In this document: positions 29,364-39,700 of the stretch, piece after piece | Position numbering within the stretch: position 1 is the first letter of the stretch | How the letters are laid out: each line of letters begins with the position of its first letter | NCBI RefSeq assembly: GCF_006475605.1 | Contig: NZ_SSBC01000010.1 | Coordinates: 372,001 to 436,000, forward strand | DNA: 64,000 nucleotides | Direction: 5' to 3' | Source: Asticcacaulis tiandongensis | GTDB taxonomy: Bacteria; Pseudomonadota; Alphaproteobacteria; Caulobacterales; Caulobacteraceae | The notes under the pieces: model-generated | What the model saw: only the letters and a program-made list of their open reading frames with translations | What the model was told of the DNA's origin: nothing | Databases searched by the model: none | Program-made: the position numbers and the translations under genes

Positions 29364-29669
29364 ATGTTCGCGCGTATTTATAAACCGGCAAAAACAGCTA
29401 TGCAGTCTGGCAGGGCCAAGACCACAGACTGGATACTCGAGTTTGTGCCTGCGACGGCGCGCAAGCCGGATCCGCTAATGGGCTGGACGAGTTCCGCTGA
29501 TACCAAGGCTCAGGTACGTCTGACCTTTGATTCCAAGGATCAGGCTATTGCCTATGCGGAGACGCACGGTATTCCGTTCCGTCTGATTGAACCGGAAGTA
29601 CCGCCCAAGATTATCAAGGCCTATGCAGATAATTTTGCGCCTAATCGCCGTCAAAGCTGGACGCACTGA
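29364..29669 (+). CDS. ETC complex I subunit, NDUFS4-like
   Basis: A 101-residue protein of the ETC_C1_NDUFS4 family: MFARIYKPAKTAMQSGRAKTTDWILEF, then GWTSSADTKAQVRLTFDSKDQAIAYAETHGI, ending in the basic PNRRQSWTH typical of the family. In mitochondria and alphaproteobacteria this accessory subunit stabilises the NADH module of complex I. The ATG at 29364 has AAGAGG upstream; longer frames read into repeat DNA. It is encoded 11 kb from nuoN, between tRNA-Pro and tRNA-Arg. Confidence 0.93.
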   Translation: MFARIYKPAKTAMQSGRAKTTDWILEFVPATARKPDPLMGWTSSADTKAQVRLTFDSKDQAIAYAETHGIPFRLIEPEVPPKIIKAYADNFAPNRRQSWTH

Positions 29670-29683
29670 TTCGCTTTTTTAAT

Positions 29684-29760
29684 GGCTCCGTAGCTCAATT
29701 GGATAGAGCATCCGCCTTCTAAGCGGACGGTTACAGGTTCGATTCCTGTCGGAGTCGCCA
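29684..29760 (+). tRNA. tRNA-Arg (TCT)
   Basis: 77 bases with acceptor GGCTCCG/CGGAGTC, D stem GCTC/GAGC, anticodon stem TCCGC/GCGGA around loop CTTCTAA, T arm and encoded CCA. The anticodon is TCT (Arg). It begins 14 bases after the NDUFS4-like gene and may be read through from it. Confidence 0.96.
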
Positions 29761-29781
29761 TTTCTTAGGGGATGTGGCAAC

Positions 29782-30375
29782 CTATTTCAGCATAGGCCAG
29801 AGGCTGAAAACCAGCAGACAGGCCATGGTGATATTGAACCATTTCAGGCGCAGCGGATGAGACAGCCAGTCGCGTAGGGCTGAGCCAAACCCCGCCCATG
29901 TTGACACGCTCGGGACATTGATCAGCGTAAAGACCAGACTGACGACAGCGATGCTCAGACCATAATTGGTTTCGTCAGTATAGGTCGCCATGGCCGTCAC
30001 CGCCATGACCCAGGCTTTCGGGTTGACCCATTGAAAAATAGCCGCCTGAGTGAAGGTCATGGGCGTGGCTGTCGTCCTGCCTTCGGAGAGGGTTCTTGAG
30101 GTGGCGATTTTCCACGCGATCCACAAGAGATAGGCACCGCCAGCGAATTTTAGCACGGTATAGAGAACAGGAACAGAATGCAGCAAGGCGCCGAGGCCAA
30201 AGCCTGTGGCCAGTAACAGGCTTAAGAAGCCTGCGCCTATCCCCAGCATATGAGGGACTGTTCTCCTGAAGCCGAAGTTTACGCCGGAGGCCAGCAGCAT
30301 CATGTTGTTTGGGCCGGGGGTGATGGAGGTGGTGAAGGCAAAGAGTATCAGGGCAATAAGGGTATCAGCGGACAT
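29782..30375 (-). CDS. LysE/RhtB family amino-acid exporter
   Basis: A 197-residue inner-membrane protein with about six hydrophobic segments. The family signature is in the first segment (FAFTTSITPGPNNMMLLASG), and FQWVNPKAWVMAVTA is the conserved central block. The substrate cannot be read from sequence. I chose the ATG at 30375; a TTG at 30393 would add six residues. It is 32 bases after sseA on the same strand, so the two may be cotranscribed. Confidence 0.9.
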   Translation of the reverse strand: MSADTLIALILFAFTTSITPGPNNMMLLASGVNFGFRRTVPHMLGIGAGFLSLLLATGFGLGALLHSVPVLYTVLKFAGGAYLLWIAWKIATSRTLSEGRTTATPMTFTQAAIFQWVNPKAWVMAVTAMATYTDETNYGLSIAVVSLVFTLINVPSVSTWAGFGSALRDWLSHPLRLKWFNITMACLLVFSLWPMLK

Positions 30376-30407
30376 GAAATGCGTGCCCTTCAAACGCGAT
30401 GGGTAGA

Positions 30408-31253
30408 TCAGCTTAGCGATGAGGCGGCGGTGGCAACGGGCGTATCAAGGCCTTCCTGCCCCCACTCGGCCCATGAGCCGTCATAGAGCCTTACCTTGTC
30501 ATAGCCGGCTTCAAAAAGCGCCAGTGCGATAATGGCGGCGGTAATGCCTGACCCGCAGGTGGTAATGACCGGCGTGTCTTTGTTAAGGCCAAGCGCACTG
30601 AACAGGGTTTTCAGTTCATTTTCCGGTTTCAGGGCACCGTCATGCAGCAAGGCAGAAAACGGCAGGCTAAGACTTTCAGGGATATGGCCTGACCGCAGGC
30701 CTGCGCGGGGCTCAGGCGCTTCACCTTTGAAACGGGCAAGAGGTCGTGCGTCTAGAATTGCCGACGTGTTTGATTTAAGAATATCTTTCAGATCATTGAT
30801 ATTAATGGATAAGTTATTGACCTGAGGGGTGGGGTATGACGCGGGTTGTTTAGGCAACATATCAGAAGATACAGGCAGGCCCGCAGCCTGCCAGGCGGGC
30901 ACCCCCCCACGCAAAACCTGTACGGTCTCATGTCCCATCAGTCGAAATGTCCACCAGACGCGGGCGGCGGAAAACAGGCCTTGCCGGTCATAGATTACAA
31001 CATGGTCCGTGGGCGCAATGCCCATCTGGCTGACGGCCCCGGCAAAAACCTCAGGGGGCGGGGCCATGTGCGGTAGAGAACTTTGCCGGTCGCTAATGGC
31101 CTCAAGGTCAAAAAACTGCGCGGTCGGTATGTGTGAAGCGCGGTAAAGGGCCTGCATGTCGGTGCCATCCAGCGCCCAACTGCCGTCGAGAATTTTCACC
31201 TTACCCTCATCGATAAGGGGCGACAGTTCGGACACACTGATTTGCGCTTTCAT
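30408..31253 (-). CDS. sseA: 3-mercaptopyruvate/thiosulfate sulfurtransferase
   Basis: Two rhodanese domains in 281 residues; only the second is catalytic, with Cys233 in TTCGSGITA, the CGSGxT loop of mercaptopyruvate sulfurtransferases. The first domain has ILDGSWALDGTDMQALYRASHIPTAQFFDLEAISD, the usual MST block. It transfers sulfur from 3-mercaptopyruvate to cyanide or thiols. Start ATG 31253 follows GGAGTCCTC. Divergent from the glycosyltransferase at 31329. Confidence 0.92.
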   Translation of the reverse strand: MKAQISVSELSPLIDEGKVKILDGSWALDGTDMQALYRASHIPTAQFFDLEAISDRQSSLPHMAPPPEVFAGAVSQMGIAPTDHVVIYDRQGLFSAARVWWTFRLMGHETVQVLRGGVPAWQAAGLPVSSDMLPKQPASYPTPQVNNLSININDLKDILKSNTSAILDARPLARFKGEAPEPRAGLRSGHIPESLSLPFSALLHDGALKPENELKTLFSALGLNKDTPVITTCGSGITAAIIALALFEAGYDKVRLYDGSWAEWGQEGLDTPVATAASSLS

Positions 31254-31328
31254 GAGGACTCCGGCAGATGGGGTTGACGCGGCCTTGTACGGGTGACAAA
31301 GCCTTATCACCGAATAAAGGTATAGGAT

Positions 31329-32117
31329 ATGCCCCGCCCGAAGCCTGCGCCGTTAAGTGTGTGCATCATAGCCAAAAATGAAGCCGATCGTATCGGTAAT
31401 TGCATTCGTGCGGTTGAAGGGCTGGCCAATGAGGTGGTGGTGGTTGACAGTGGCTCGACTGACAAGACCTGTGAGGTGGCGGCCGGTTTGGGCGCGAAGG
31501 TTTTTTATAATGACTGGACGGGCTACGGGCCGCAAAAGCGTTTCAGTGAAGACTGTGCCAGCCATGACTGGGTGTTGAATCTTGATGCCGATGAGGTGGT
31601 GACGCCAGAGCTTTTTGCCGAAATCAGGGCGCTGATGGCAACGGGGCCGGCGTTGAGTGCCTATCGGTTTAAGCTGAAGAACGTCTATCCGGGAAAATCA
31701 AAGCCGCGTCTTTGGGCGGATTATCATAACTATGTCCGTCTCTATGACCGGACAAAGGTACGCTTTCGCGAATCGCCCGTGCATGACACGGTTGACACCA
31801 AAGACGAAAAGGTTGGGCAACTGAAAGGCTCAGCGACGCATTTTTCCGCCCGTTCCTATGCGCACATTCGTCAAAAGCTCGATTCTTATACCCAGTTACA
31901 GGCCAAGGCCTTGAAAAAGCCTGCGTGGGTTATTTTGCTGCGTTTGCCTTTTGAATATCCGCTGGTTTTTGTGAAGTATTTCCTGTTCCGCTGCCATTTT
32001 ACGGGGGGAATCGACGGACTGATCAGCAGTCATCTGGCGGCAGAGGCGCGGGTCAAACGCCTTTGGCGCATATTGAAGGCCAAACAGAGTAAAAACGGAT
32101 TATCCAAGGTACAATGA
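31329..32117 (+). CDS. Family 2 glycosyltransferase, LPS core (WaaE/KdtX) type
   Basis: A 262-residue GT-A glycosyltransferase: SVCIIAKNEADRIGNCI, VVVDSGSTDKTCEVA and the metal-binding DxD in LNLDADEVVTPE. The downstream GYGPQKRFSEDCASHDWVLN block is typical of WaaE/KdtX-like transferases acting on the lipopolysaccharide inner core. It overlaps the following acyltransferase by four bases, supporting an envelope lipid/LPS role. The exact sugar is unknown. Confidence 0.88.
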   Translation: MPRPKPAPLSVCIIAKNEADRIGNCIRAVEGLANEVVVVDSGSTDKTCEVAAGLGAKVFYNDWTGYGPQKRFSEDCASHDWVLNLDADEVVTPELFAEIRALMATGPALSAYRFKLKNVYPGKSKPRLWADYHNYVRLYDRTKVRFRESPVHDTVDTKDEKVGQLKGSATHFSARSYAHIRQKLDSYTQLQAKALKKPAWVILLRLPFEYPLVFVKYFLFRCHFTGGIDGLISSHLAAEARVKRLWRILKAKQSKNGLSKVQ

Positions 32118-33034
32118 GCAGAAAACCCCCTTCATTCTGGCAGGATTTGAGCTGGCGCATTGAGGCGGTGTTTTATGACGCCTTTGTTGCTGTTGTCCGC
32201 AGTCTGCCGGTCGATACGGCTTCGGATCTCGGGGCCTGGCTGCTCAAGGCTATCGGGCCTTTGTCGCCGGTGCAGAAGACGGTGCGTCAGAACATCGACA
32301 TCGCCTTTCCTGATAAGGATGAGGCGTGGAAGGCGCGTGTCATCCGGGCGCAATGGGATAATCTCGGGCGCACCTTTGCCGAATTTGCCATTATGGATCG
32401 TATTCGTATCGGCAATGGCCGTGTCGAGGTCGTGGGGCTTGAGCGGCTAAAGGCCATAGCGGAGTCCGGCAAACCGGTGGTGTTTATTTCAGGCCATTTT
32501 GCCAACTGGGAGATCATGCCGTCTACGATCGTCGATTGCGGTGTGCGCTGCCAGATGACCTATCGTGAAGCCAATAACCCCTATGTCGATCAGCGCATAA
32601 AGGAAGGTCGCAAGCGCTATGGCGTCGATCTGTTTGCGCCCAAGGGCGAAGAGGGGGCCAGAGAGCTGTTGCTGGCTATGGGTAAGGGTGAATCGGTCGC
32701 CCTGATGAATGATCAGAAATTCAATCGTGGGGTGTCTACGCCGTTTTTTGGCACGCCTGTAGATACGGCACCGGGGCCGACACGGCTGGCTCTCAGATTT
32801 GGTACGGTGTTGCAGCCCATGACGGTTGAGCGGCTTAACAAGGCGCGCTTTCGCGTAATTGTGCACGAGCCAATTGAGGTCGAGAAAACCGGCAGCCGTG
32901 CGGGTGATATTGAGGCGACGGTCAAAAAGGTCAGCGCCTTTGTCGAGCAGGTTGTGCGTGATCGCCCCGAAGAATGGTTCTGGGTGCATAAGCGCTGGCC
33001 CAATTCGGCCTATAAGCGCCGGATCGACGGGTAA
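32114..33034 (+). CDS. LpxL/HtrB-type lysophospholipid acyltransferase
   Basis: A 306-residue membrane-associated acyltransferase. The catalytic HxxxxE box is FISGHFANWEIMP; MNDQKFNRGVSTPFFGTPVDTAPGP is the second conserved block. Family members add secondary acyl chains to lipid A or act in lipid remodelling. Translation is coupled to the glycosyltransferase gene (ATGA overlap). Whether the substrate is lipid A is inferred from this neighbour. Confidence 0.9.
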   Translation: MSRKPPSFWQDLSWRIEAVFYDAFVAVVRSLPVDTASDLGAWLLKAIGPLSPVQKTVRQNIDIAFPDKDEAWKARVIRAQWDNLGRTFAEFAIMDRIRIGNGRVEVVGLERLKAIAESGKPVVFISGHFANWEIMPSTIVDCGVRCQMTYREANNPYVDQRIKEGRKRYGVDLFAPKGEEGARELLLAMGKGESVALMNDQKFNRGVSTPFFGTPVDTAPGPTRLALRFGTVLQPMTVERLNKARFRVIVHEPIEVEKTGSRAGDIEATVKKVSAFVEQVVRDRPEEWFWVHKRWPNSAYKRRIDG

Positions 33035-33149
33035 TGCCCGACTGACAACTGTCGTCACAATATGTGAGAAAAGAAGGCTTGTAACTTGGGGCTATAGCTT
33101 CAAGATGGCCCTTTCGTCACGCAGGCGTCCGGTGGGATAGCTTTACTAT

Positions 33150-34307
33150 ATGCCTATCAAGTTCAATAGAAAATGGTTGCAGGCTAAGCCTTTGGCTCTG
33201 GTGGGTGTGATTATCGCCAGCCTTGGGGTGTTTCTCATGATCGTTGTCTTCTGGGGCGACGATATCATGCGGCACAATCTTGACCCCAAGGTGCCATTTC
33301 AGACCTATCAGCCGCCAAGGGCACCGGACTATGCCACACGCAGCGGTTGGTATCTCAATCCGGCGCTCGAAAGCCGTGAGATACGGCGTAACCGCAATGC
33401 ACAGAAGGTGGATGTGTTTTTCATCCATGCTACCAGCTTCGACGGCAAGGCCTGGCTTGGGGCCGTGGATGATAGCGCGGCAGCACGTGAGGTGGTCGAC
33501 ATTCAGTTGCCGAACTATGCCGCTCCGTTTTCGTCCATTGGCTACGTCTATGCGCCGCGATACCGTCAGGCCAGCCTCTATACGCAACTTACGCGTCGTG
33601 AAGATGCACGGGAAGCCCGGCAGTTTGCTTATGGGGATGTGGAAAAGGCGTTTCAGGCCTTCCTGCGGCAGAGACGAAACGATGATGGATTTATAATTGT
33701 TGGCGTCGAGCAGGGGGGGCTGATCGCTCAGCGTCTGCTCAACGATGTGATTATTCCGGATGAAGCTTTGCGGCAAAAACTGGTGGCGGCCTATTTTCTC
33801 GAGACGCTGGCGCCGTCAGACGCCTATGGACCAACACAAGCCGTTCCGGCCTGTATAGCGCGGGAACAGGCCGGTTGTGTGGTTGCCTATTTCAGCGTCG
33901 ATAATGTGCGACCGGATAAGGCCATTCAGGGTCTGCAACGCGCCATGACCTGGAAAGGCGACTGGCTGGAGCCTCTGGGCAATGCACGGCCTTTGTGTGT
34001 TAATCCGTTGTCTGGCACAGTGACTAACGAAGATATCGATGTGCGCCATAGTCAGGGGGCGGCGAATGCCACCGGACTTGAGTGGGGCGTCGCGCCGGCC
34101 TTGATCCCGCGAAAAGTGAGTGCCCGCTGTCGGGGCGGGGTGCTGGCGGTCAACAAGAGATCACTGTCATCCTTCAATAGTGAAGGGTCGTGGGCGGATA
34201 AGAAAAAAGTTTATAATTATAATCTGTTCTATGGTGATCTTAAGGTGGATAGTGAGGCCAGATGGTTCGCTTATCGCCGCATTGAATTAAACGCAGAAGA
34301 TAATTAA
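33150..34307 (+). CDS. DUF3089 family alpha/beta-hydrolase-like protein lacking the nucleophile
   Basis: A 385-residue protein with an N-terminal membrane anchor (residues about 15-36) and a DUF3089 domain recognisable by VFFIHATSFDGKAWLGAVDD and APRYRQASL. In the family the elbow usually reads G-H-S-Q-G; here it is IIVGVEQGGLIA, so Glu187 replaces the serine nucleophile and the preceding His is Val. It may be catalytically dead or use another mechanism. The stop overlaps the convergent recG end by four bases. Confidence 0.85.
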   Translation: MPIKFNRKWLQAKPLALVGVIIASLGVFLMIVVFWGDDIMRHNLDPKVPFQTYQPPRAPDYATRSGWYLNPALESREIRRNRNAQKVDVFFIHATSFDGKAWLGAVDDSAAAREVVDIQLPNYAAPFSSIGYVYAPRYRQASLYTQLTRREDAREARQFAYGDVEKAFQAFLRQRRNDDGFIIVGVEQGGLIAQRLLNDVIIPDEALRQKLVAAYFLETLAPSDAYGPTQAVPACIAREQAGCVVAYFSVDNVRPDKAIQGLQRAMTWKGDWLEPLGNARPLCVNPLSGTVTNEDIDVRHSQGAANATGLEWGVAPALIPRKVSARCRGGVLAVNKRSLSSFNSEGSWADKKKVYNYNLFYGDLKVDSEARWFAYRRIELNAEDN

Positions 34308-36379
34308 TCGGCCTTATCGGCCTGATCGGCGCGCCAGTCGAACAGACCGCGTAGAACATCCAGCGCTTTCAGCCGTTCGGGTGAAAGCTGTGATTCCTGT
34401 TGTAATATATATTGGGCTTCTCGGGCTGCCTTACTGATCAGGTCGGCGTGGGCGACGGGATCAACGAAGCGATAGGCCGGAAAACCGGATTGCCGCGCCC
34501 CCAGAATGTCGCCTTCACCCCTCAGTTTCCAGTCACTTTCGGCGATAACAAAGCCGTCTTCGGTGGTCCTCAGCAGTTCAAGTCTGGCCTTGGCTGTCGC
34601 ACCCAATGGTGTGTCATAAAGCAGGATGCAGGCGCTTTTGGCCGCACCGCGTCCGACGCGCCCGCGCAGCTGATGCAACTGTGCCAGACCGAAGCGTTCT
34701 GCCTGTTCAACGATGATAATCGAGGCATTGGGCACGTCGATGCCGACTTCAACGACCGTGGTGGCGCACAGTAGCGGCAGATCACCACTGGCGAAACGGC
34801 TGACGACCGCTTCCTTATCGTTAGAGGCCATGCGCCCATGAACCAGCCCGACCTCATGGCCCAAGGCGTCCTGAAGGGATTTATGACGGGCCTCGACGGC
34901 AATCAGGTCAGATTCGAGGTTTTCCTCAACCAGCGGACAGATCCAGTAGGCCTGTGAGCCGCTGGCTATGGCCGCTTTCAACCGGTCAAACACCTCGGAC
35001 AGGCGCGCGCGCGGGATAACGGCGGTGTGGATAGGCTGACGACCGGCAGGCTTTTCATCAAGTATGCTTAAGTCCGCTTCGCCATATTGCGTCAGGGCCA
35101 GTGTGCGCGGAATAGGCGTGGCCGACATGGAGAGATAGTGTACACTTTCGCCCTTGGAAAACAGGCGCTGGCGCTGACCGACGCCAAAGCGGTGCTGTTC
35201 GTCTATGACGCAGAAGTGCAGGGACTGGAAATCCACTCCATCCTGAAAAACGGCGTGGGTGCCGAACACCACGCGCGCATCGCCGGACGCGACCTGTGCG
35301 CGGCGGGCTTCGCGTTCCTTGCCCTTGTCGCGTCCGGTCAGAAGGATGGTGTTGATTCCCAAGGCTTCAAGGATCGGCAAGGATTTTTCATAGTGCTGAC
35401 GCGCCAGAATTTCGGTCGGGGCCATCATCACGCTCTGATGACCGGCCTCGGCGACATCGATCATGGCCATGAGGGCTACCAGTGTCTTGCCTGAGCCGAC
35501 ATCGCCCTGAATCAGGCGGTTCATGCGAAAGCCTGAGCGCAGGTCGTCACGTATATCCTCAAGGGCGCGAAACTGAGCCTGTGTCAGGGTAAAGGGCAGG
35601 GCTGCCAGTGCCTTGTCGGCCCACAGGTGTTCACTGATCGACAGGGCCGGGCTGGCTTGCCGGTGCTGTTTGCGTGATTTGAGCGCCAGTTGATGCGCCA
35701 GCGCTTCGTCATAGGCCAGACGTTGCCGCACAGGCGCCTGCGGCAGGAGGTCTGAGGGGGCCGTGGGGCTGTGGGCGGAACGCAGGGCCTCGGAGAATCC
35801 ACTATCGGGTGGCGGAGACAGCCATTCGGGCAGATCGGGGACGTTTTGCAGACCGGCCTGCACAAATTTGCGCATCAGGCGCGAAGACACGGCGGCGGTC
35901 GCCGGATAAACAGTCTCAAATTCCGGTATTTGGTCACGGGAATCCTGATCAACGACATAGTCCGGATGGGTCATCTGAAGCGTTTGACCGAAGGCTTCAA
36001 TCTTGCCGCTGATCCAGCGTTGTGACCCGACCGGATGCTTTTGCTCAAAGCCGCGAATGGCGTGGAAATAGACCAGTTGCAAGTCGCCACTGTCGTCATA
36101 AACGCTGATGCGCTGGGGGCCTTTGCCCGCTGAGGTATGATAGGCACCGATCGTTACCCGGATTGTCTGTACCTGACCGGCGCGGGCCTCGGCTATGCGG
36201 GTGACGGGGCGCTCGATCATCTGTACGGGGAGGGTGAACAACAGGTCGCGTACATAGGGGCCGGTGTGTTTGATCAGGTGCGGCGCGATTTTTGGCCCGA
36301 CCCCTTTCAGGGCGGTCAAAGACGTGTAATAGGGAAACAGAATTTCGGGACGCCGCCCGGATGTGAGGTCGCGAGTCAT
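34304..36379 (-). CDS. recG: ATP-dependent DNA helicase RecG
   Basis: Branch-migrating helicase that reverses stalled forks. Contains an N-terminal wedge/OB region (TALKGVGPKIAPHLIKH), Walker A IQGDVGSGKTLVALMA, the DExH box CVIDEQHRFGVGQR, SATPIPRT and the C-terminal RGRVGRG motif. I chose ATG 36379 (691 residues, normal length); the frame is open to 36457 but that would overlap sdhE. Divergent from sdhE with a 76-base gap. Confidence 0.96.
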   Translation of the reverse strand: MTRDLTSGRRPEILFPYYTSLTALKGVGPKIAPHLIKHTGPYVRDLLFTLPVQMIERPVTRIAEARAGQVQTIRVTIGAYHTSAGKGPQRISVYDDSGDLQLVYFHAIRGFEQKHPVGSQRWISGKIEAFGQTLQMTHPDYVVDQDSRDQIPEFETVYPATAAVSSRLMRKFVQAGLQNVPDLPEWLSPPPDSGFSEALRSAHSPTAPSDLLPQAPVRQRLAYDEALAHQLALKSRKQHRQASPALSISEHLWADKALAALPFTLTQAQFRALEDIRDDLRSGFRMNRLIQGDVGSGKTLVALMAMIDVAEAGHQSVMMAPTEILARQHYEKSLPILEALGINTILLTGRDKGKEREARRAQVASGDARVVFGTHAVFQDGVDFQSLHFCVIDEQHRFGVGQRQRLFSKGESVHYLSMSATPIPRTLALTQYGEADLSILDEKPAGRQPIHTAVIPRARLSEVFDRLKAAIASGSQAYWICPLVEENLESDLIAVEARHKSLQDALGHEVGLVHGRMASNDKEAVVSRFASGDLPLLCATTVVEVGIDVPNASIIIVEQAERFGLAQLHQLRGRVGRGAAKSACILLYDTPLGATAKARLELLRTTEDGFVIAESDWKLRGEGDILGARQSGFPAYRFVDPVAHADLISKAAREAQYILQQESQLSPERLKALDVLRGLFDWRADQADKAD

Positions 36380-36455
36380 GGCTCTTATCAAGCACCAAAC
36401 GGGGCTGATGAGAAGCCTGATTGCGTCCGTATTATCGCAAAGGACAGGATAACGC

Positions 36456-36749
36456 ATGACCGACGCCGATCAGACGAATGATGCGCATCAGGCACGTTTA
36501 CGCAAATTGTCGTTTCGTGCCTGGCGGCGCGGCTTCAAGGAGGCCGATATTATTCTGGGTAATTTCGCCGACGATTACCTGTCCGTTCTGACGCCTGAGC
36601 AACTGGATATTTTTGAAGTTCTGCTGGAGGTGCCTGATCAGGATCTCTATGGCTGGATCATTGAGCGCGATCCGACGCCGCCTGAGCATAAATCAGAAAT
36701 CATGAATATGCTCAATCAGTACTATAAAACGGCTTACACCAAGATTTAA
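36456..36749 (+). CDS. sdhE: Succinate dehydrogenase assembly factor 2 (FAD assembly)
   Basis: A 97-residue SdhE/Sdh5 protein that promotes covalent FAD attachment to succinate dehydrogenase SdhA. The conserved RGFKEADIILG segment corresponds to the RGxxE motif of the family, and DQDLYGWIIERDPTP is the second conserved block. It is 6 bases before mfd and divergent from recG, an arrangement common in alphaproteobacteria. Confidence 0.94.
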   Translation: MTDADQTNDAHQARLRKLSFRAWRRGFKEADIILGNFADDYLSVLTPEQLDIFEVLLEVPDQDLYGWIIERDPTPPEHKSEIMNMLNQYYKTAYTKI

Positions 36750-36755
36750 GTTCAT

Positions 36756-39700
36756 ATGTCCGATATTCGCCGAATAACCGAGGCCTCTGGCCATTTGTCG
36801 ATCACCGGTTGTCCGCCGGGCTATGACAGTCTTGTGGCCGCTGATACGTGTCGCGCCGAAGGTCTGATCACCTTTGTGGCGCGTGATTATGCGCGTATGA
36901 ATGCCATAGCCGAGGAACTGGCTTTTTATGCGCCTGATCTCGATATTATCCGGTTTCCGGCGTGGGATTGTCTGCCCTATGATCGCGTAAGCCCAACCGC
37001 CGGTTTGATTGCCCAGCGTATGGCGGGTCTGACACGGCTTCAGGCCCTGACGGCGGGTAAGACGGAAAAGCCGGTGCTTATTCTCACCACGGCGGGGGCC
37101 TTAAGCCAGAAGGTGCCGCCGCGCAGTGCTACCGCTGACAGCTATCTGGGCCTTAAGGCCGGTCAGGTCATAGATACAAAAGAACTTGAGGCCTATTTTA
37201 CCCGTAATGGCTATAACCGTGTCTCGACCGTGTCTGAACGCGGTGAGTTTGCGGTGCGTGGGGGGATTATTGATGTCTTTTCACCGGCGCATGAGGAGCC
37301 GGTCAGGCTTGATTTCTTTGGTGATACGCTGGAAACCATCCGCAGCTTTGATCCGGAAACCCAGCGTTCTCTGAAGCAACTGAAGGCCATAGAATTTATG
37401 GCCGTCAGCGAGATATTGCTGGATGAAGCCAGTATCAGCCGTTTCCGTCAGGGCTATCTGGAAAATTTTGGCGCACCGGGGGATGACCCGATCTATGCCG
37501 CGGTGTCTTCGGGCATCCGCCGTCAGGGCGTCGAGCCGTTGCTGCCTTTGTTTTATGCGCAACTGGACAGCGTGTTTGATTATCTGCCGGAAAAGAGCCT
37601 GATTCTGCTTGATGCCTTGGCACAGGAGGCCTTTAACGAGCGGCAGAAAACCATTCAGGACGCGTATGAGACCCGCACGCAATCGACCGACGCCCGTGTT
37701 ATGGCCAAGGGCGGCGTCAAAATGGAGGGCGGCTATCGCGCCTTGCCGCCAGCGTTTCTGTATCTGAATCCTGACCAATGGCAATCAGGGCTGGCGCGCG
37801 GACGCGTGCGGCAGTTCGAAGCCTTTGATGCCGGTAAGGCGGCAGACATCAATATTGGGGCGAGGGTCGGGCGCAGCTTTGCGGCCGAGCGTATGCAGGA
37901 CAGTGTCAATCTGTTTACCGCGGTCGCTGATCACGCCAAGGCTCTGTCGAAGTCAGGTAAGCGCGTCTTGTTTGCCTCATGGACTGAAGGGTCTTCTGAC
38001 CGGCTTGGGGTCATGCTGGCCGATCACGGTCTGGGGCAGACGCGTCTGGCCAAAGACTTTGCCGATGCGGTGTCATTTGGTGTGGCAGGAACCAAGGCCA
38101 AGCCGGTTCAGCGGGCCATATTGCCGCTTGAGCAGGGCTTTGAAACCGATGCACTGGTGGTTATTAGCGAAACCGATATCTTAGGTGACAGATTAGCCCG
38201 TCCGCGTAAGCGTCGGAGAGCAAATAATTTTCTGGCGGAGGCTTCAAGCCTATCGCAGGGCGATCTGGTGGTTCACGTTGAACACGGCATCGGGCGCTAT
38301 GATGGTTTGAAAACCCTGAATGTCAATGATGCGCCGCATGATTGCCTTGAGTTGCAATATGCAGCTGACGCCAAGCTTTATCTGCCGGTTGAGAATATTG
38401 ACCTGCTGACGCGTTACGGGGCCGATTCTGAGAGTGCACAGCTTGATAAGCTGGGTTCGGCCAGCTGGCAGGGGCGTAAGGCCCGTGCCAAGGAAAAACT
38501 GCGTGAAATGGCTGATGGCCTGATCAAGCTGGCGGCAGCGCGGGCGCTCAAGGTGGGCGTGCAGATCGATCCGCCTTCGGGGCTTTATGACGAGTTCTGC
38601 GCCCAGTTTCCTTATGAAGAAACTGACGATCAGCTCAATGCCATCCATGATGTGCTGGATGACCTGTCTAAAGGGCAGCCTATGGATCGGCTTATCTGTG
38701 GGGATGTCGGGTTCGGCAAGACCGAGGTGGCGCTCAGGGCGGCCTTTGTGGTCGCCATGTCCGGTCAGCAGGTGGCGATCATATGCCCGACCACGCTTCT
38801 GGCACGTCAGCACTATAAGACTTTTACCCAGCGCTTTCAGGGCTGGCCGATCAAGGTGCGTCAGTTGTCGCGTATGGTCGCCCGAAAGGAAGCCAATGAA
38901 ACCCGTGAGGGGCTGAAAAACGGCGAGATAGAGGTCGTTATCGGTACGCATGCCCTGTTGTCGGATCAGGTGAGCTTTAAGGACTTAGGCATTGTAATTG
39001 TTGATGAAGAACAACATTTTGGTGTCACGCACAAAGAAAAACTGAAAAGTTTCCGGGCCGATGTGCATATGCTGACCCTAAGTGCGACGCCTATTCCGCG
39101 GACCTTGCAAATGGCGCTGTCGGGCATACGCGATATGTCGATCATTGCTACGCCGCCGGTCGATCGTCTGGCGGTGCGCACCTATGTTCTGCCGTTTGAT
39201 AGTGTCAGTATTCGCGAGGCGCTGCTCAGGGAAAAATATCGCGGCGGGCAGGCCTATTATGTCGTGCCGCGCCTGAAAGACCTGCCGGACATTGAGCAGT
39301 ATCTGCGTGAGCAGGTGCCGGAAGTGAAGTTCATCGTTGGACATGGCCAGATGACTCCTACCCAGCTTGAGGACGTCATGACCGCCTTTTATGACGGGCA
39401 ATATGACGTGCTGCTGGCGACGACCATTGTCGAATCGGGCCTTGATGTACCGACGGCCAACACATTGATCGTGCATCGCGCCGACATGTTCGGTCTGGCG
39501 CAGCTTTATCAGATCAGGGGACGGGTGGGTCGCTCTAAAACGCGCGCCTTTGCCTATCTGACGACGCGCCCGCACCAGATTCTCAATGAGGCTTCGGAAA
39601 AGCGTCTTAAGGTGCTGCAGTCTCTGGATAATCTGGGGGCTGGCTTCCAGTTGGCCAGTCATGACCTTGATATACGCGGGGGGGGCAACCTGTTGGGCAA

